Assembly (NCBI GenBank): GCA_026014905.1
Contig: JAOZHK010000056.1
Coordinates: forward strand, 1-11,106
Direction: 5' to 3'
Source of the DNA: Candidatus Bathyarchaeota archaeon
Lineage (GTDB): Archaea; Thermoproteota; Bathyarchaeia; RBG-16-48-13; GCA-020355125
DNA: 11,106 nt
The notes under the pieces are model-generated. The model saw only the letters and a program-made list of their open reading frames with translations. It was not told the DNA's origin and ran no database searches. Shown here one piece after another: positions 1 to 6,587 of this stretch. The position numbers and the translations under genes were made by a program. Each line of letters opens with the position of its first letter. The first letter of the stretch is position 1.

Positions 1-11
1 TTCTCCAATTC

Positions 12-401
12 ATGCATTCTGGAGCTTATAATATCGTGTCACACCAAAATCAAAGTAAAACGCGTCACCCTCCATGGTTTCCGACCATCAACACCGATCA
101 ATGTGATACCTGCCAACACCAATTCAGATGTGTTACGTTCTGTCCCCATAACGTTTACGAAGTTCGTGCTCACACAGTAGTTGTCGCACATCCGTTGAAT
201 TGCATCTACCGCTGTTCATCTTGTGCAAATATCTGTCCTCGGGATGCCATCATCTTCCCATCAACTACTAGCACGTTAAAATCGTTGAGGAAGCCATCAT
301 TATTACATCGCGTCGTCTGCAAAGACTGCGGAAAAAGGTTTATGACAAGTCGGAACACAGAACATTGTTTTGATTGCGAAGCGCGCATTAAAACTAGCTA
401 G
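12..401 (+). CDS. Ferredoxin-like protein, two [4Fe-4S] motifs plus C-terminal zinc ribbon
   Basis: A 129-residue protein with two iron-sulfur motifs and a zinc ribbon; probably a soluble electron carrier or the electron-transfer subunit of an oxidoreductase. Seen in the sequence: cluster 1 uses C31, C34, C40 and C44 followed by Pro; cluster 2 uses C64, C68, C71 and C75 followed by Pro; then CxxC-x12-CxxC at C103, C106, C119 and C122, which should bind zinc. The first cluster has five residues rather than two between its second and third cysteines, and the second has CxxxC at its start, so both deviate from the standard CxxCxxCxxxCP spacing. The frame is open to the window edge, so the true start may lie upstream of the ATG at 12. 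The stop codon lies inside a CTAGCTAG repeat, which may have truncated the protein. The partner enzyme is unknown; the AOR downstream is one candidate, by inference only. Confidence 0.75.
   Translation: MHSGAYNIVSHQNQSKTRHPPWFPTINTDQCDTCQHQFRCVTFCPHNVYEVRAHTVVVAHPLNCIYRCSSCANICPRDAIIFPSTTSTLKSLRKPSLLHRVVCKDCGKRFMTSRNTEHCFDCEARIKTS
394..401. repeat. CTAGCTAG palindrome at the ferredoxin stop
   Basis: CTAGCTAG followed by CTTGAGTA. It supplies the TAG stop of the ferredoxin-like gene. The flank resembles the copy at 4570, which reads AGCTAGCT followed by CAAGTA. Confidence 0.5.
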
Positions 402-521
402 CTTGAGTATAAGGCCGAAGACCAAGCTATCCAAGATCGACCGATTGAAGATGTTCGCTGAATCCCTCGGCCTCAACCCTGATAAAACCCTTTCACGGGA
501 AGCCCTCACACGACCCCACAG

Positions 522-530
522 GCGCGCGCG
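522..530. repeat. Alternating GC tract 1 (GCGCGCGCG)
   Basis: Nine alternating bases inside an open reading frame, at the join between unrecognised coding sequence and a nitroreductase C-terminus. Followed by T, as in most other copies. Confidence 0.7.
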
Positions 531-678
531 TCTACTAAATATACCTGATAATTTCAAGGTTATCGCAGTAGTGCCTCTACGCGTACCTGACGAAACACCA
601 GCACCTAAGGAAAGAAAGAGCTTGGATGCCATTGTTAGCTGGGAAAAATACGGCTCAAAATCTCCATAGAACAATTGA

Positions 679-688
679 CGCGCGCGCG
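679..688. repeat. Alternating CG tract 2, (CG)5
   Basis: Intergenic, preceded by A. It lies about 35 bases upstream of the TATA-like element of the carboxymuconolactone-decarboxylase-like gene. A shorter CGCGCG run follows at 708-713. Confidence 0.75.
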
Positions 689-722
689 GTAGCTTTAATC
701 ATACGTCCGCGCGTTCATTAGA

Positions 723-730
723 GTTATATA
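723..730 (+). promoter_or_regulatory. TATA-like element before the CMD-family gene
   Basis: GTTATATA lies 34-37 bases before the ATGs at 764 and 767. That spacing suits an archaeal TATA box with a very short leader. The archaeal reading is inference. Confidence 0.35.
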
Positions 731-766
731 TTGATTCAGCTACAAGGGATCCTCGAGAGATACATG

Positions 767-1357
767 ATGAGTCGACTTCCTTATATCTTGTGCAACACCT
801 TCACCGATGCACAGCGCGACCTCTTCTCTCGCATCACCAGCGGGAAGCGCGGTGAAGACCGTACGCTCGACACATTTCTCACCCCAGAAGGCGGGATGCG
901 AGGACCATTCAACGCCTTGCTCTATAGTTCCGGAGTAGGTGACGCCGTCCAGCATCTTGGTCAACAGGTTCGCTTTGAAACTTGCCTTCCGCCTACGCTG
1001 CGTGAACTGGCAATTCTATGCGTCGCTGCCAAGTGGCACGCCCAATATGAATGGTGGGCTCACGAGAAGATTGCGCGACACGAGGGTCTTGACTCGACTG
1101 TGATCGCTAGCGTGAAAGAGGGAACTCGCCCTGCACTCATGCGCCCCGCTGAGGCTATAATCTATCATTTTTCTCAGGAATTGCTTGAGCAGCAACGAGT
1201 CTCTGAGCCATGCTATATGCAGGCAGTTGATTTGCTGGGGGAAGCCGGTGTCGTGGAGTTGGTAGCCCTGCTCGGATACTGCACGTTGGTGTCGATGATA
1301 CTCAACACGTTCGAGGTACCCGTCCCGGAAGGTGAAATCACACCATTCTCACACTAG
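767..1357 (+). CDS. Carboxymuconolactone decarboxylase / AhpD-like family protein
   Basis: A soluble, all-helical protein of about 196 residues from the CMD family, whose members act in aromatic catabolism as lactone decarboxylases or as peroxidase-like proteins. The family core is the segment LPPTLRELAIL followed by a helix with H103, E107 and H111 (numbered from an upstream TTG at 731), matching the usual Y-E-W-x-x-H pattern. The redox CxxC of AhpD is missing, so a decarboxylase or hydrolase-like role is likelier than peroxidase activity. I prefer ATG 767, giving MSRLPYI, a start common in the family. ATG 764 and TTG 731 are in frame, but TTG would place the TATA-like element right at the start codon. 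The stop overlaps the stop of the convergent MFS gene inside a CTAGCTAG repeat. The substrate is unknown. Confidence 0.8.
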   Translation: MSRLPYILCNTFTDAQRDLFSRITSGKRGEDRTLDTFLTPEGGMRGPFNALLYSSGVGDAVQHLGQQVRFETCLPPTLRELAILCVAAKWHAQYEWWAHEKIARHEGLDSTVIASVKEGTRPALMRPAEAIIYHFSQELLEQQRVSEPCYMQAVDLLGEAGVVELVALLGYCTLVSMILNTFEVPVPEGEITPFSH

Positions 1358-1361
1358 CTAG
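1354..1361. repeat. CTAGCTAG palindrome shared by two convergent stops
   Basis: The repeat provides TAG for the plus-strand CMD-family gene (1355-1357) and TAG for the minus-strand MFS gene (1354-1356), so the two coding regions overlap by four bases. Confidence 0.6.
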
Positions 1362-2538
1362 GAGCGTTGTAATGTGAGAGTATCCAGAGCAAGAGAGTTA
1401 CAATGCCATAAATGAGAATGCCGGTGTAAAACGCCGTCCGCATGGTTAAACTTTCAATGATGAAAAACATAAGCATGGGACCGATCACGCTGCCAGTATC
1501 TTGAAATGTACGATACACTCCGACGCCTGTACCCACCTGCTCTTGTCCAACGTACTGCGTCATGAGCACCGCGATGCCGATCTGGAATAACCCTCCTCCA
1601 ACACCTCCAATGACCGCCATGCCATAGATCAGCGGGAGCTGGGTGCTAAGGGTGAAAGCAAGGAACGCAGTGCTTTCGAGAAGAATGCCTACGCTGGCGG
1701 TACGCTTCGGACCAATCCGGTCCGCAAGATATCCGCCCAGTAATGTAGCGGAAATAAAACCAATGCTTCGCACGGTCAATGCAACTCCAATCAATCCAAC
1801 AGTGAGCAGGAGGTCATCATGGAGAAAGAGAGGAAACACCGTCATCATGAGGCCCATGGTCAAGATCATGCGGCTCATCCGGATAAGCGAGATGATGACC
1901 AATCCACGGTTCTGGAGGATCTTACGAATACTATGCATTGTACGAGTAGTAGTCGGGGTCGGTATTGGCACCTGCTTCAATGCACGAGATACCAGGGCAA
2001 ACAGAAATCCGCAGCCAATGCACAGACTAGCGACTGCGAACACTGCAGTAAAGCCGATGAACTCCGCGAGGACCGCACCGAGTGGCTGACCCAGTAGACT
2101 ACCCAACATCTCGACGCTATGCATCGTGCCCAATGCGCGTCCACGCAACCCGGGTTGTACCAAGTCAATCACAAACGCGAGATTATTGGTAAAATACAAG
2201 GCAGCACCGATCCCCCACAGGGAACGACCAAGAATCAACACGCCGATCGAGGTAGCAAGGCTACAGAGAAGGGCACCAAACGCACCGAGACCGAGTCCAA
2301 TAATGACCGGTAGCCGTCGTCCCATCCTATCCGAGATCCAGCCGGAGGGGATCTCTAGAAAGGTTCTTGCAAAATGGTAGCTGGACATCGCGAAGCCCAC
2401 CCAGAGACCGCTGGGATCGAGTTCACGGCTGAGCAAAGGAAGAAAGGCGCGACCCATCCCCCCACCCGCGATGAGGGCGAACCCCATCAACATCATGAGA
2501 TAATAGATTCGTGGATAGGATCGCAACAGTTCGGTCAT
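1354..2538 (-). CDS. Major facilitator superfamily transporter (MFS 1)
   Basis: A 394-residue integral membrane protein with the length and hydrophobicity of a 12-helix MFS carrier. The loop between helices 2 and 3 carries motif A in the form GWISDRMGRRLP (about residues 62-73). The related loop of the second half reads GGYLADRIGPKR. A basic central loop near residues 185-205 (RALKQV... TTTRTMHS) separates the two six-helix halves. By family resemblance it is a proton-coupled exporter or importer of a small organic compound; substrate cannot be read from sequence. The ATG at 2538 begins MTELLRSYPR and has no clear Shine-Dalgarno. A TATA-like TTTTATTATA lies about 55 bases ahead, with one alternating CG tract on each side of it. 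Its neighbours are catabolic enzymes, so it may move their substrate or product. Confidence 0.85.
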   Translation of the reverse strand: MTELLRSYPRIYYLMMLMGFALIAGGGMGRAFLPLLSRELDPSGLWVGFAMSSYHFARTFLEIPSGWISDRMGRRLPVIIGLGLGAFGALLCSLATSIGVLILGRSLWGIGAALYFTNNLAFVIDLVQPGLRGRALGTMHSVEMLGSLLGQPLGAVLAEFIGFTAVFAVASLCIGCGFLFALVSRALKQVPIPTPTTTRTMHSIRKILQNRGLVIISLIRMSRMILTMGLMMTVFPLFLHDDLLLTVGLIGVALTVRSIGFISATLLGGYLADRIGPKRTASVGILLESTAFLAFTLSTQLPLIYGMAVIGGVGGGLFQIGIAVLMTQYVGQEQVGTGVGVYRTFQDTGSVIGPMLMFFIIESLTMRTAFYTGILIYGIVTLLLWILSHYNAPS

Positions 2539-2576
2539 GGGTTACACGTATCAATAGGTTATTTCGGTTGCATTTA

Positions 2577-2584
2577 CGCGCGCG
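2577..2584. repeat. Alternating CG tract 3, (CG)4
   Basis: Core of the 12-base perfect palindrome TACGCGCGCGTA (2575-2586). It lies between the TATA-like element and the ATG of MFS 1, close to where an archaeal transcript would begin. Confidence 0.75.
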
Positions 2585-2590
2585 TACATG

Positions 2591-2600
2591 TATAATAAAA
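2591..2600 (-). promoter_or_regulatory. TATA-like element before MFS 1
   Basis: TTTTATTATA on the minus strand, about 53 bases upstream of the ATG and flanked by CG tracts at 2577 and 2631. Confidence 0.35.
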
Positions 2601-2630
2601 TGAAACAACGCCAACAAGCTACTGTCAGCA

Positions 2631-2640
2631 CGCGCGCGCG
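2631..2640. repeat. Alternating CG tract 4, (CG)5
   Basis: Preceded by A and followed by T (palindrome 2630-2641). It lies about 30 bases upstream of the MFS 1 TATA-like element and 30 bases beyond the AOR stop. Confidence 0.8.
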
Positions 2641-2669
2641 TACAAGGGGATGGGGGTAAGAGCTCGGGC

Positions 2670-4508
2670 TCACCAGATGTCCTGGATGATATGTTCGATA
2701 CCCAGTGATTTCAAGGTCTCTGGAAGGGGTTTACCTGTTGTGATATCCCATCCGAGAATGTGATAGTAGTTATCCAACATTTGATCCCAGTGGGGTCGCA
2801 CCGCTATTCCCTTTGTCGGCCCATCTACAGGGGTGGAGCCGTAGCGTTCCGAGGGGGCATCATGCTCCCGAGTTATTCCACACCGCACGTTGAAGGCGCG
2901 CATCAGGTTGACTGCACGGAGCCCCATGTTTCGAGCCTCCTCGGATGTCATGTCCCACCCCGTCATGGCGTGCACGGCTTCAGTCAGGAGTGGGAGGTTT
3001 GTTCGGGTATTGAATCGGCATGTTCCGAGGCTGTCCTCAAAGATCATCTGTCCTTTGGATGTGGCTTCGTGGGTGGAGACATCCATGGGGTATCCCGGTC
3101 CTCTCAGTTCTGGAATATTGGGGACGCCAGCGGTCTCGAGGGTTCCAGTGTTGGATGTACAGGTGTCAAACATCTCGGTCCACCGGGTTCTATGATCGTG
3201 CCCGCGCGGTGTGTTGCCCTTCATCGTATAAATGGCAGCGTTTGCAGCGTCCCCACCGACTTGTTGGGAGGCGCGCATCACACCTTCCGCCAGGTAATCC
3301 CCGCACCCTACTCGATTAGCGATCATGTGAAGTAGCTGTTTCACGGCTTCGACGTTTCCCCAGGTTATATCAAGGCCGTCCACATCACTCTTCGTGAGTA
3401 ATCCCCGCTCGTAGCATTCCATGACCCATCCAACTAGCCACCCCGACTCGTTGTTCTCTAAGCCCAGCCGGTCCGTTAACCCGGACAACATCAAGGCTGA
3501 TGAAATGTCTTGATTGTCGATGACTGGGCCCCAGGCCGCGAGTTGCTCATACTCGGGCTCTTCGACCACGGTGCCCGTGTAGGGACCTGAGGTGATTTTC
3601 ATCATCGTCGCGTGGTTTAATCGACAGGCCCAACAGGGATGAGGTGTGGGGTCAAAGGTCTTGCGAATGTAGTCTTCTGTGAAGCCATTGAACTTGTCTT
3701 TCGGGATGTCCCACAGGTTGGTCGTATAGTTCTTAATCGGTAAGGTTCCTGGTGTTCGCGTTGGTCGACCGACGCCTCCAACGGTGCCTGACCAGCCCTT
3801 GACTTGTTCGTAGAGTTGCTCAGCGACTTGTCGAAGCGTTGCCCGGTCCATCGGCTGCACCCTCTTTGTGCCCCGTGCGATGGCGATGGCTTTAAGCTTC
3901 TTGGATCCCATCACCGCCCCGGCCCCATTGTGACCGGCTGCATGACCTTTGTCGACAAACACGCTCGCAAATCGAACCATGTTTTCTCCTGCAGGTCCGA
4001 TAGATAGAACACTCATCTGTAAATCTTGTTTTCCCAACTCGTTTTTAATACGATCAGCGGTATCATAAGTGTCAGTGTTCAATAGATGACTGGCGTCTCG
4101 TAGCGTTACTGTGTCATTATTGATGTGAAGGTACATCCACCGCTTGGACGATCCCTGAATGACGATACCGTCATAGCCCGAGAATTTGAGGAACGCGCCG
4201 AAGTAACCGTTAGCTTGAGTGGCTGTTGCGCCGTTGGTGAGGGCCCCCTTCGTGATTACGGAAATCGTTCCCGAGCCACCAATTGAAGTGCCACTTAAAG
4301 GACCAGCTGCGATGATCAACCGATTCTCAGGGTGCGACCACTCGATATCTGGTGAGACTTCATCGTACAGGATTTTCGCGCCAATGCCAGTGCCACCAAT
4401 GTACTTTCTCAGTGTTTTTTCATCGAACTGGATCGTAGAGAGTTTAGCATTGGTCATGTCTACTCTGAGGATTTTTCCCGCGTAACCTGGTACCGTATTT
4501 TTCGACAT
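2670..4508 (-). CDS. aor: Aldehyde:ferredoxin oxidoreductase family (tungsten/molybdenum pyranopterin enzyme)
   Basis: Full-length AOR-family enzyme of about 612 residues, expected to oxidise an aldehyde to a carboxylate in the cytoplasm with ferredoxin as acceptor, using a tungsto- or molybdo-bis-pyranopterin and one [4Fe-4S] cluster. Numbered from an in-frame TTG at 4526: GYAGKILRVDMTN near the start, the glycine-rich pterin segment AGHNGAGAVMGSKKLKAIA (197-215), cluster residues C298 and C301, then H305 where most relatives have the third cysteine, and the distal C503 in SLGTCRFN. PRGHDHRTRW (440-449) and the ITREHDAPSERYG block (551-563) are family landmarks. The ATG at 4508 (MSKNTVPGYAG) is chosen because homologues start close to the GYTGKILRVD motif; ATG 4517 is an alternative. 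No Shine-Dalgarno is seen, but a CTTTATAT box lies about 52 bases upstream. Physiological substrate unknown. Confidence 0.9.
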   Translation of the reverse strand: MSKNTVPGYAGKILRVDMTNAKLSTIQFDEKTLRKYIGGTGIGAKILYDEVSPDIEWSHPENRLIIAAGPLSGTSIGGSGTISVITKGALTNGATATQANGYFGAFLKFSGYDGIVIQGSSKRWMYLHINNDTVTLRDASHLLNTDTYDTADRIKNELGKQDLQMSVLSIGPAGENMVRFASVFVDKGHAAGHNGAGAVMGSKKLKAIAIARGTKRVQPMDRATLRQVAEQLYEQVKGWSGTVGGVGRPTRTPGTLPIKNYTTNLWDIPKDKFNGFTEDYIRKTFDPTPHPCWACRLNHATMMKITSGPYTGTVVEEPEYEQLAAWGPVIDNQDISSALMLSGLTDRLGLENNESGWLVGWVMECYERGLLTKSDVDGLDITWGNVEAVKQLLHMIANRVGCGDYLAEGVMRASQQVGGDAANAAIYTMKGNTPRGHDHRTRWTEMFDTCTSNTGTLETAGVPNIPELRGPGYPMDVSTHEATSKGQMIFEDSLGTCRFNTRTNLPLLTEAVHAMTGWDMTSEEARNMGLRAVNLMRAFNVRCGITREHDAPSERYGSTPVDGPTKGIAVRPHWDQMLDNYYHILGWDITTGKPLPETLKSLGIEHIIQDIW

Positions 4509-4559
4509 GGTTAACATCACGTTCAATAATTATCTTGGTTATACTGGTCCGGTAAATGG

Positions 4560-4567
4560 ATATAAAG
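4560..4567 (-). promoter_or_regulatory. TATA-like element before the AOR gene
   Basis: CTTTATAT on the minus strand, 43-52 bases ahead of the candidate ATGs. It is bordered upstream by the AGCTAGCT repeat at 4570 and further up by the CG tract at 4616. Confidence 0.4.
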
Positions 4568-4569
4568 AT

Positions 4570-4577
4570 AGCTAGCT
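4570..4577. repeat. AGCTAGCT palindrome upstream of AOR
   Basis: Member of the CTAGCTAG family, followed by CAAGTA; it abuts the TATA-like box of the AOR promoter. Confidence 0.5.
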
Positions 4578-4615
4578 CAAGTAATCTCGTAGTACATAGA
4601 TTAGTTTTTCACTAT

Positions 4616-4624
4616 GCGCGCGCG
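4616..4624. repeat. Alternating GC tract 5 (GCGCGCGCG)
   Basis: Intergenic, followed by T, about 50 bases upstream of the AOR TATA-like element and 64 bases beyond the cupin stop. Confidence 0.75.
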
Positions 4625-4687
4625 TCAGTTATACCTTGTAAAAGTTTACCCGTTATAAAATATAGTACACGTCTACGTAGCCTTTGA

Positions 4688-5083
4688 TTACTCAACGACA
4701 ATGAAGTCGCTTGGCAACGTAAAAATTTCGAGATACTTAAGTTCGGTTTGACCAATGTTTGTTATCGTATGCTTCTCGTTCGCAAGGATAAATATCGAGT
4801 CATTGGCTTTAAGCGGGTATGCTTTTCCGTCAACGGTTTCTTCTCCTTCGCCACTCAGAATTAGAATCCAGCTCTCACGCTGCGTGTGGTAATGTAACTT
4901 CGGGCCCGAGCCTCCAGGAGGAATAGTTACACTTAAAGCCTTCATTTTACTTGCTTTGTCTTTCTCATCGAAAATTGTTACAGTTGTCTGCTGATCGGAT
5001 CTAGTCGCTGAATGTTTCATTAACTCTCCGAGGTTAATCAGCTTCACATCAAAGTCTCCGTCCGAATAGTCTTCCGGATCCAA
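4688..5083 (-). CDS. Small single-domain cupin protein
   Basis: A one-domain cupin of up to 131 residues. Cupin motif 1 is visible as G-x-K-L-H-Y-H-x3-E (H64, H66, E70, numbered from TTG 5083). Motif 2 is N-D-S-I-F-I-L-A-N-E-K-H-T-I-T-N with H105. The 3-His/1-Glu set for a divalent metal is therefore complete. Such proteins act as small dioxygenases, isomerases or ligand sensors; no substrate can be assigned. The start is uncertain: TTG at 5083 overlaps a TATA-like run, so GTG at 5047, preceded by GGAG eight bases away, or ATG at 5020 is at least as likely. The cupin fold begins near residue 45, so either would leave it intact. It is a single-gene unit, with a CG tract and a CTAG repeat on its 5' side. 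Confidence 0.75.
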   Translation of the reverse strand: MDPEDYSDGDFDVKLINLGELMKHSATRSDQQTTVTIFDEKDKASKMKALSVTIPPGGSGPKLHYHTQRESWILILSGEGEETVDGKAYPLKANDSIFILANEKHTITNIGQTELKYLEIFTLPSDFIVVE

Positions 5084-5092
5084 ATATAAATT
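5082..5092 (-). promoter_or_regulatory. TATA-like element before the cupin gene
   Basis: AATTTATATTT on the minus strand, about 40 bases ahead of the GTG at 5047. It argues against the TTG at 5083 as the true start. A CG tract lies ten bases further upstream. Confidence 0.35.
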
Positions 5093-5098
5093 ATTCGC

Positions 5099-5114
5099 TT
5101 ACGCGCGCGCGTAA
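5099..5114. repeat. Alternating CG tract 6 in a 16-base perfect palindrome
   Basis: TTACGCGCGCGCGTAA, with the (CG)5 core at 5102-5111. The longest perfect palindrome of this family in the window, directly upstream of the cupin TATA-like box. Confidence 0.8.
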
Positions 5115-5149
5115 CATACTAATGCAGGCAACGGGCGAGCGCGTCCTTA

Positions 5150-5163
5150 AAGCTAGCTAGCTT
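5150..5163. repeat. 14-base AAGCTAGCTAGCTT palindrome
   Basis: Largest CTAG-family copy. It lies in the 128-base spacer between the MFS 2 stop and the cupin start. With three overlapping TAGs on each strand it stops two frames on each strand, and nearly all six. Confidence 0.6.
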
Positions 5164-5211
5164 GTGGACATTTCCTTAGAGTGTATGTCGGACTTTTTAC
5201 TCTAAATTCAA

Positions 5212-6513
5212 TTACAATTCAGCTTTATCAGAGTCTCGGATAAAAACGATGATGCATACGAGTTGAACAAGTATCGTTCCAAAAACACAAAGCCATGGAT
5301 ATGTTGGGTTTATCGAATATAAGAGTCCTCCCAGAACTGAGGCAGTCATCACGGGTACTGTAAACAGATAACCCATCCCCGGTCCTCCCGTTCCGCCGCC
5401 AGTCGCACCGATTAGCGTGCTCCCCCGACCAATGGCAGCCATCACTCGACCTCGCACCTCGCGTGGAATAAAGTCTGCCATTAGTGCTGCACTCGATGGT
5501 GTAAAGAGAGCTCCAGCTAACCCAATGCCCAAACGAATTAACAACACATGAAGGAACGTTGTGGCGAAAATTAACGAGGGTAAAGAGAACAGCGAAATCA
5601 GAATAGCCACACATAATGTCTTTGTACGACTATAACGGTCCGCAATAATTCCTCCCGGGATCGTCAGAAGCGTTCTTAAAATAGTCTCAAATAGAAGTAT
5701 GAGCCCCCATTCAATACTTGACAGATTAATATCTTCGATAACATATACTACCCAAAATGGACTGGAGAGTCCATTAGCGATAAAACTCATTCCCATAAGG
5801 ATACCGAGTGCCTTTACACTTCGCGGCAAATCTCGTATCAGCTGAGGAATTTCAGAGTATGCATCCTTCAAGATCCCAAGCAGGTTTAACTGAGCCTTTG
5901 CTTGGGGTACGATTGTTGTTTCGTTTAAATATTTTAAGACAAGTGTCGCAGTCATGGTTCGTGAGATGATCCATAAGGCATAGATGACTCGCATTCCGAA
6001 GTTGATACCGTAGAACTCTAGTATGATACCGGCAAGGTAGGGGCTGAATATTGCGAGAGCGTTCGCAAGGGTATTCATCGTCGCGATTCCGACACCTCGG
6101 TTTCTGGGAGTAAGACTATCTGCAAGTATGGCTGAGGAGGGGGGAAATTGGAAGACCATAAAGCCTTGAAGTAAGGCTCCTAAGGCTATCCACTCCCAGC
6201 TTTGTGCGAAGACATAGAGCAACATTGTCACAGAAGAGAGATACCCAGCTAGTGTAATGAGTTTCACACGACCTGTGTGATCAGTAAGCTGACCAGAGAT
6301 TGGGAACATTAACAGTCCAGCTAATGGTGAGAGGCTATTTACAATACCAATTTGCGTTTCATCTCCTCCGACAGCTAAGATATATAGACTCGCGTATGAA
6401 AACGCCATTCGTCGACAGAACATAAGCAGGACTTGACGTATTGTGAAGATGCGGAGGTTGATATTCATGAACGCTAGTCGCTTCTGTAGCATCTCAATCA
6501 TGAAACATATCAC
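5212..6513 (-). CDS. Major facilitator superfamily transporter (MFS 2)
   Basis: An integral membrane protein of about 430 residues with two six-helix halves. The motif A loop reads SGQLTDHTGRVKLI near residues 75-88. The matching loop in the second half reads GGIIADRYSRTKTL. GVGIATMNTLANALAIFSPYLAGI fits the helix 4-5 signature region. A short polar N-terminus precedes helix 1. Possible starts are GTG 6513, ATG 6501, ATG 6492 and ATG 6468 (MNINLRIF); GAGAG lies a few bases before GTG/ATG, giving modest support to the first two. It differs in sequence from MFS 1, so the two are not recent duplicates. The substrate is unknown; the adjacent hydrolase, SDR and cupin suggest an organic acid or ester-derived compound, by inference. 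Confidence 0.85.
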   Translation of the reverse strand: MICFMIEMLQKRLAFMNINLRIFTIRQVLLMFCRRMAFSYASLYILAVGGDETQIGIVNSLSPLAGLLMFPISGQLTDHTGRVKLITLAGYLSSVTMLLYVFAQSWEWIALGALLQGFMVFQFPPSSAILADSLTPRNRGVGIATMNTLANALAIFSPYLAGIILEFYGINFGMRVIYALWIISRTMTATLVLKYLNETTIVPQAKAQLNLLGILKDAYSEIPQLIRDLPRSVKALGILMGMSFIANGLSSPFWVVYVIEDINLSSIEWGLILLFETILRTLLTIPGGIIADRYSRTKTLCVAILISLFSLPSLIFATTFLHVLLIRLGIGLAGALFTPSSAALMADFIPREVRGRVMAAIGRGSTLIGATGGGTGGPGMGYLFTVPVMTASVLGGLLYSINPTYPWLCVFGTILVQLVCIIVFIRDSDKAEL

Positions 6514-6587
6514 ACTCTCACTTAGGGTGAATTCGTGAACGCCTTCTCCATTGCGTAAATAATGGTTCCATAGGATTTCAGTAAGTG

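Larger units (their letters stand above)
370..669 (+). pseudogene. Chimeric reading frame ending in a nitroreductase C-terminus
   Basis: An open frame of about 99 codons with a poor TTG start inside the ferredoxin gene. The last 46 or so residues look like the end of a nitroreductase-family flavoprotein: LLNIPDNFKVIAVVPL, then a proline-rich P-x-P-K-E-R-K-S-L run and a terminal WEKYG. The FMN-binding N-terminal half of that family is absent. The preceding residues (about 18-50, containing AESLGLNPDKTLSREAL) do not resemble nitroreductase, and I do not recognise them; they could be the displaced tail of the ferredoxin protein. The join falls exactly on a GCGCGCGCG tract at 522-530. I read this as a gene remnant fused to foreign sequence, not as a working enzyme. 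A small functional protein cannot be excluded. Confidence 0.55.

Noticed and set aside
1643..2097. Plus-strand open frames opposite MFS 1
   Set aside because: Arginine-rich shadow translations of a membrane protein gene, with no start signal.
2891..3281. Further GCGCGC hexamers inside the AOR gene
   Set aside because: Only six alternating bases, encoding ordinary Ala-Arg pairs in a conserved protein, so not counted with the longer tracts.
2760..3335. Long plus-strand open frame opposite the AOR gene
   Set aside because: It is the complement of a clearly conserved AOR reading frame, and its translation shows no family features.
5228..5614. Second minus-strand open frame inside the MFS 2 gene
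   Set aside because: It overlaps conserved membrane helices in another frame and has no hydrophobic pattern of its own.
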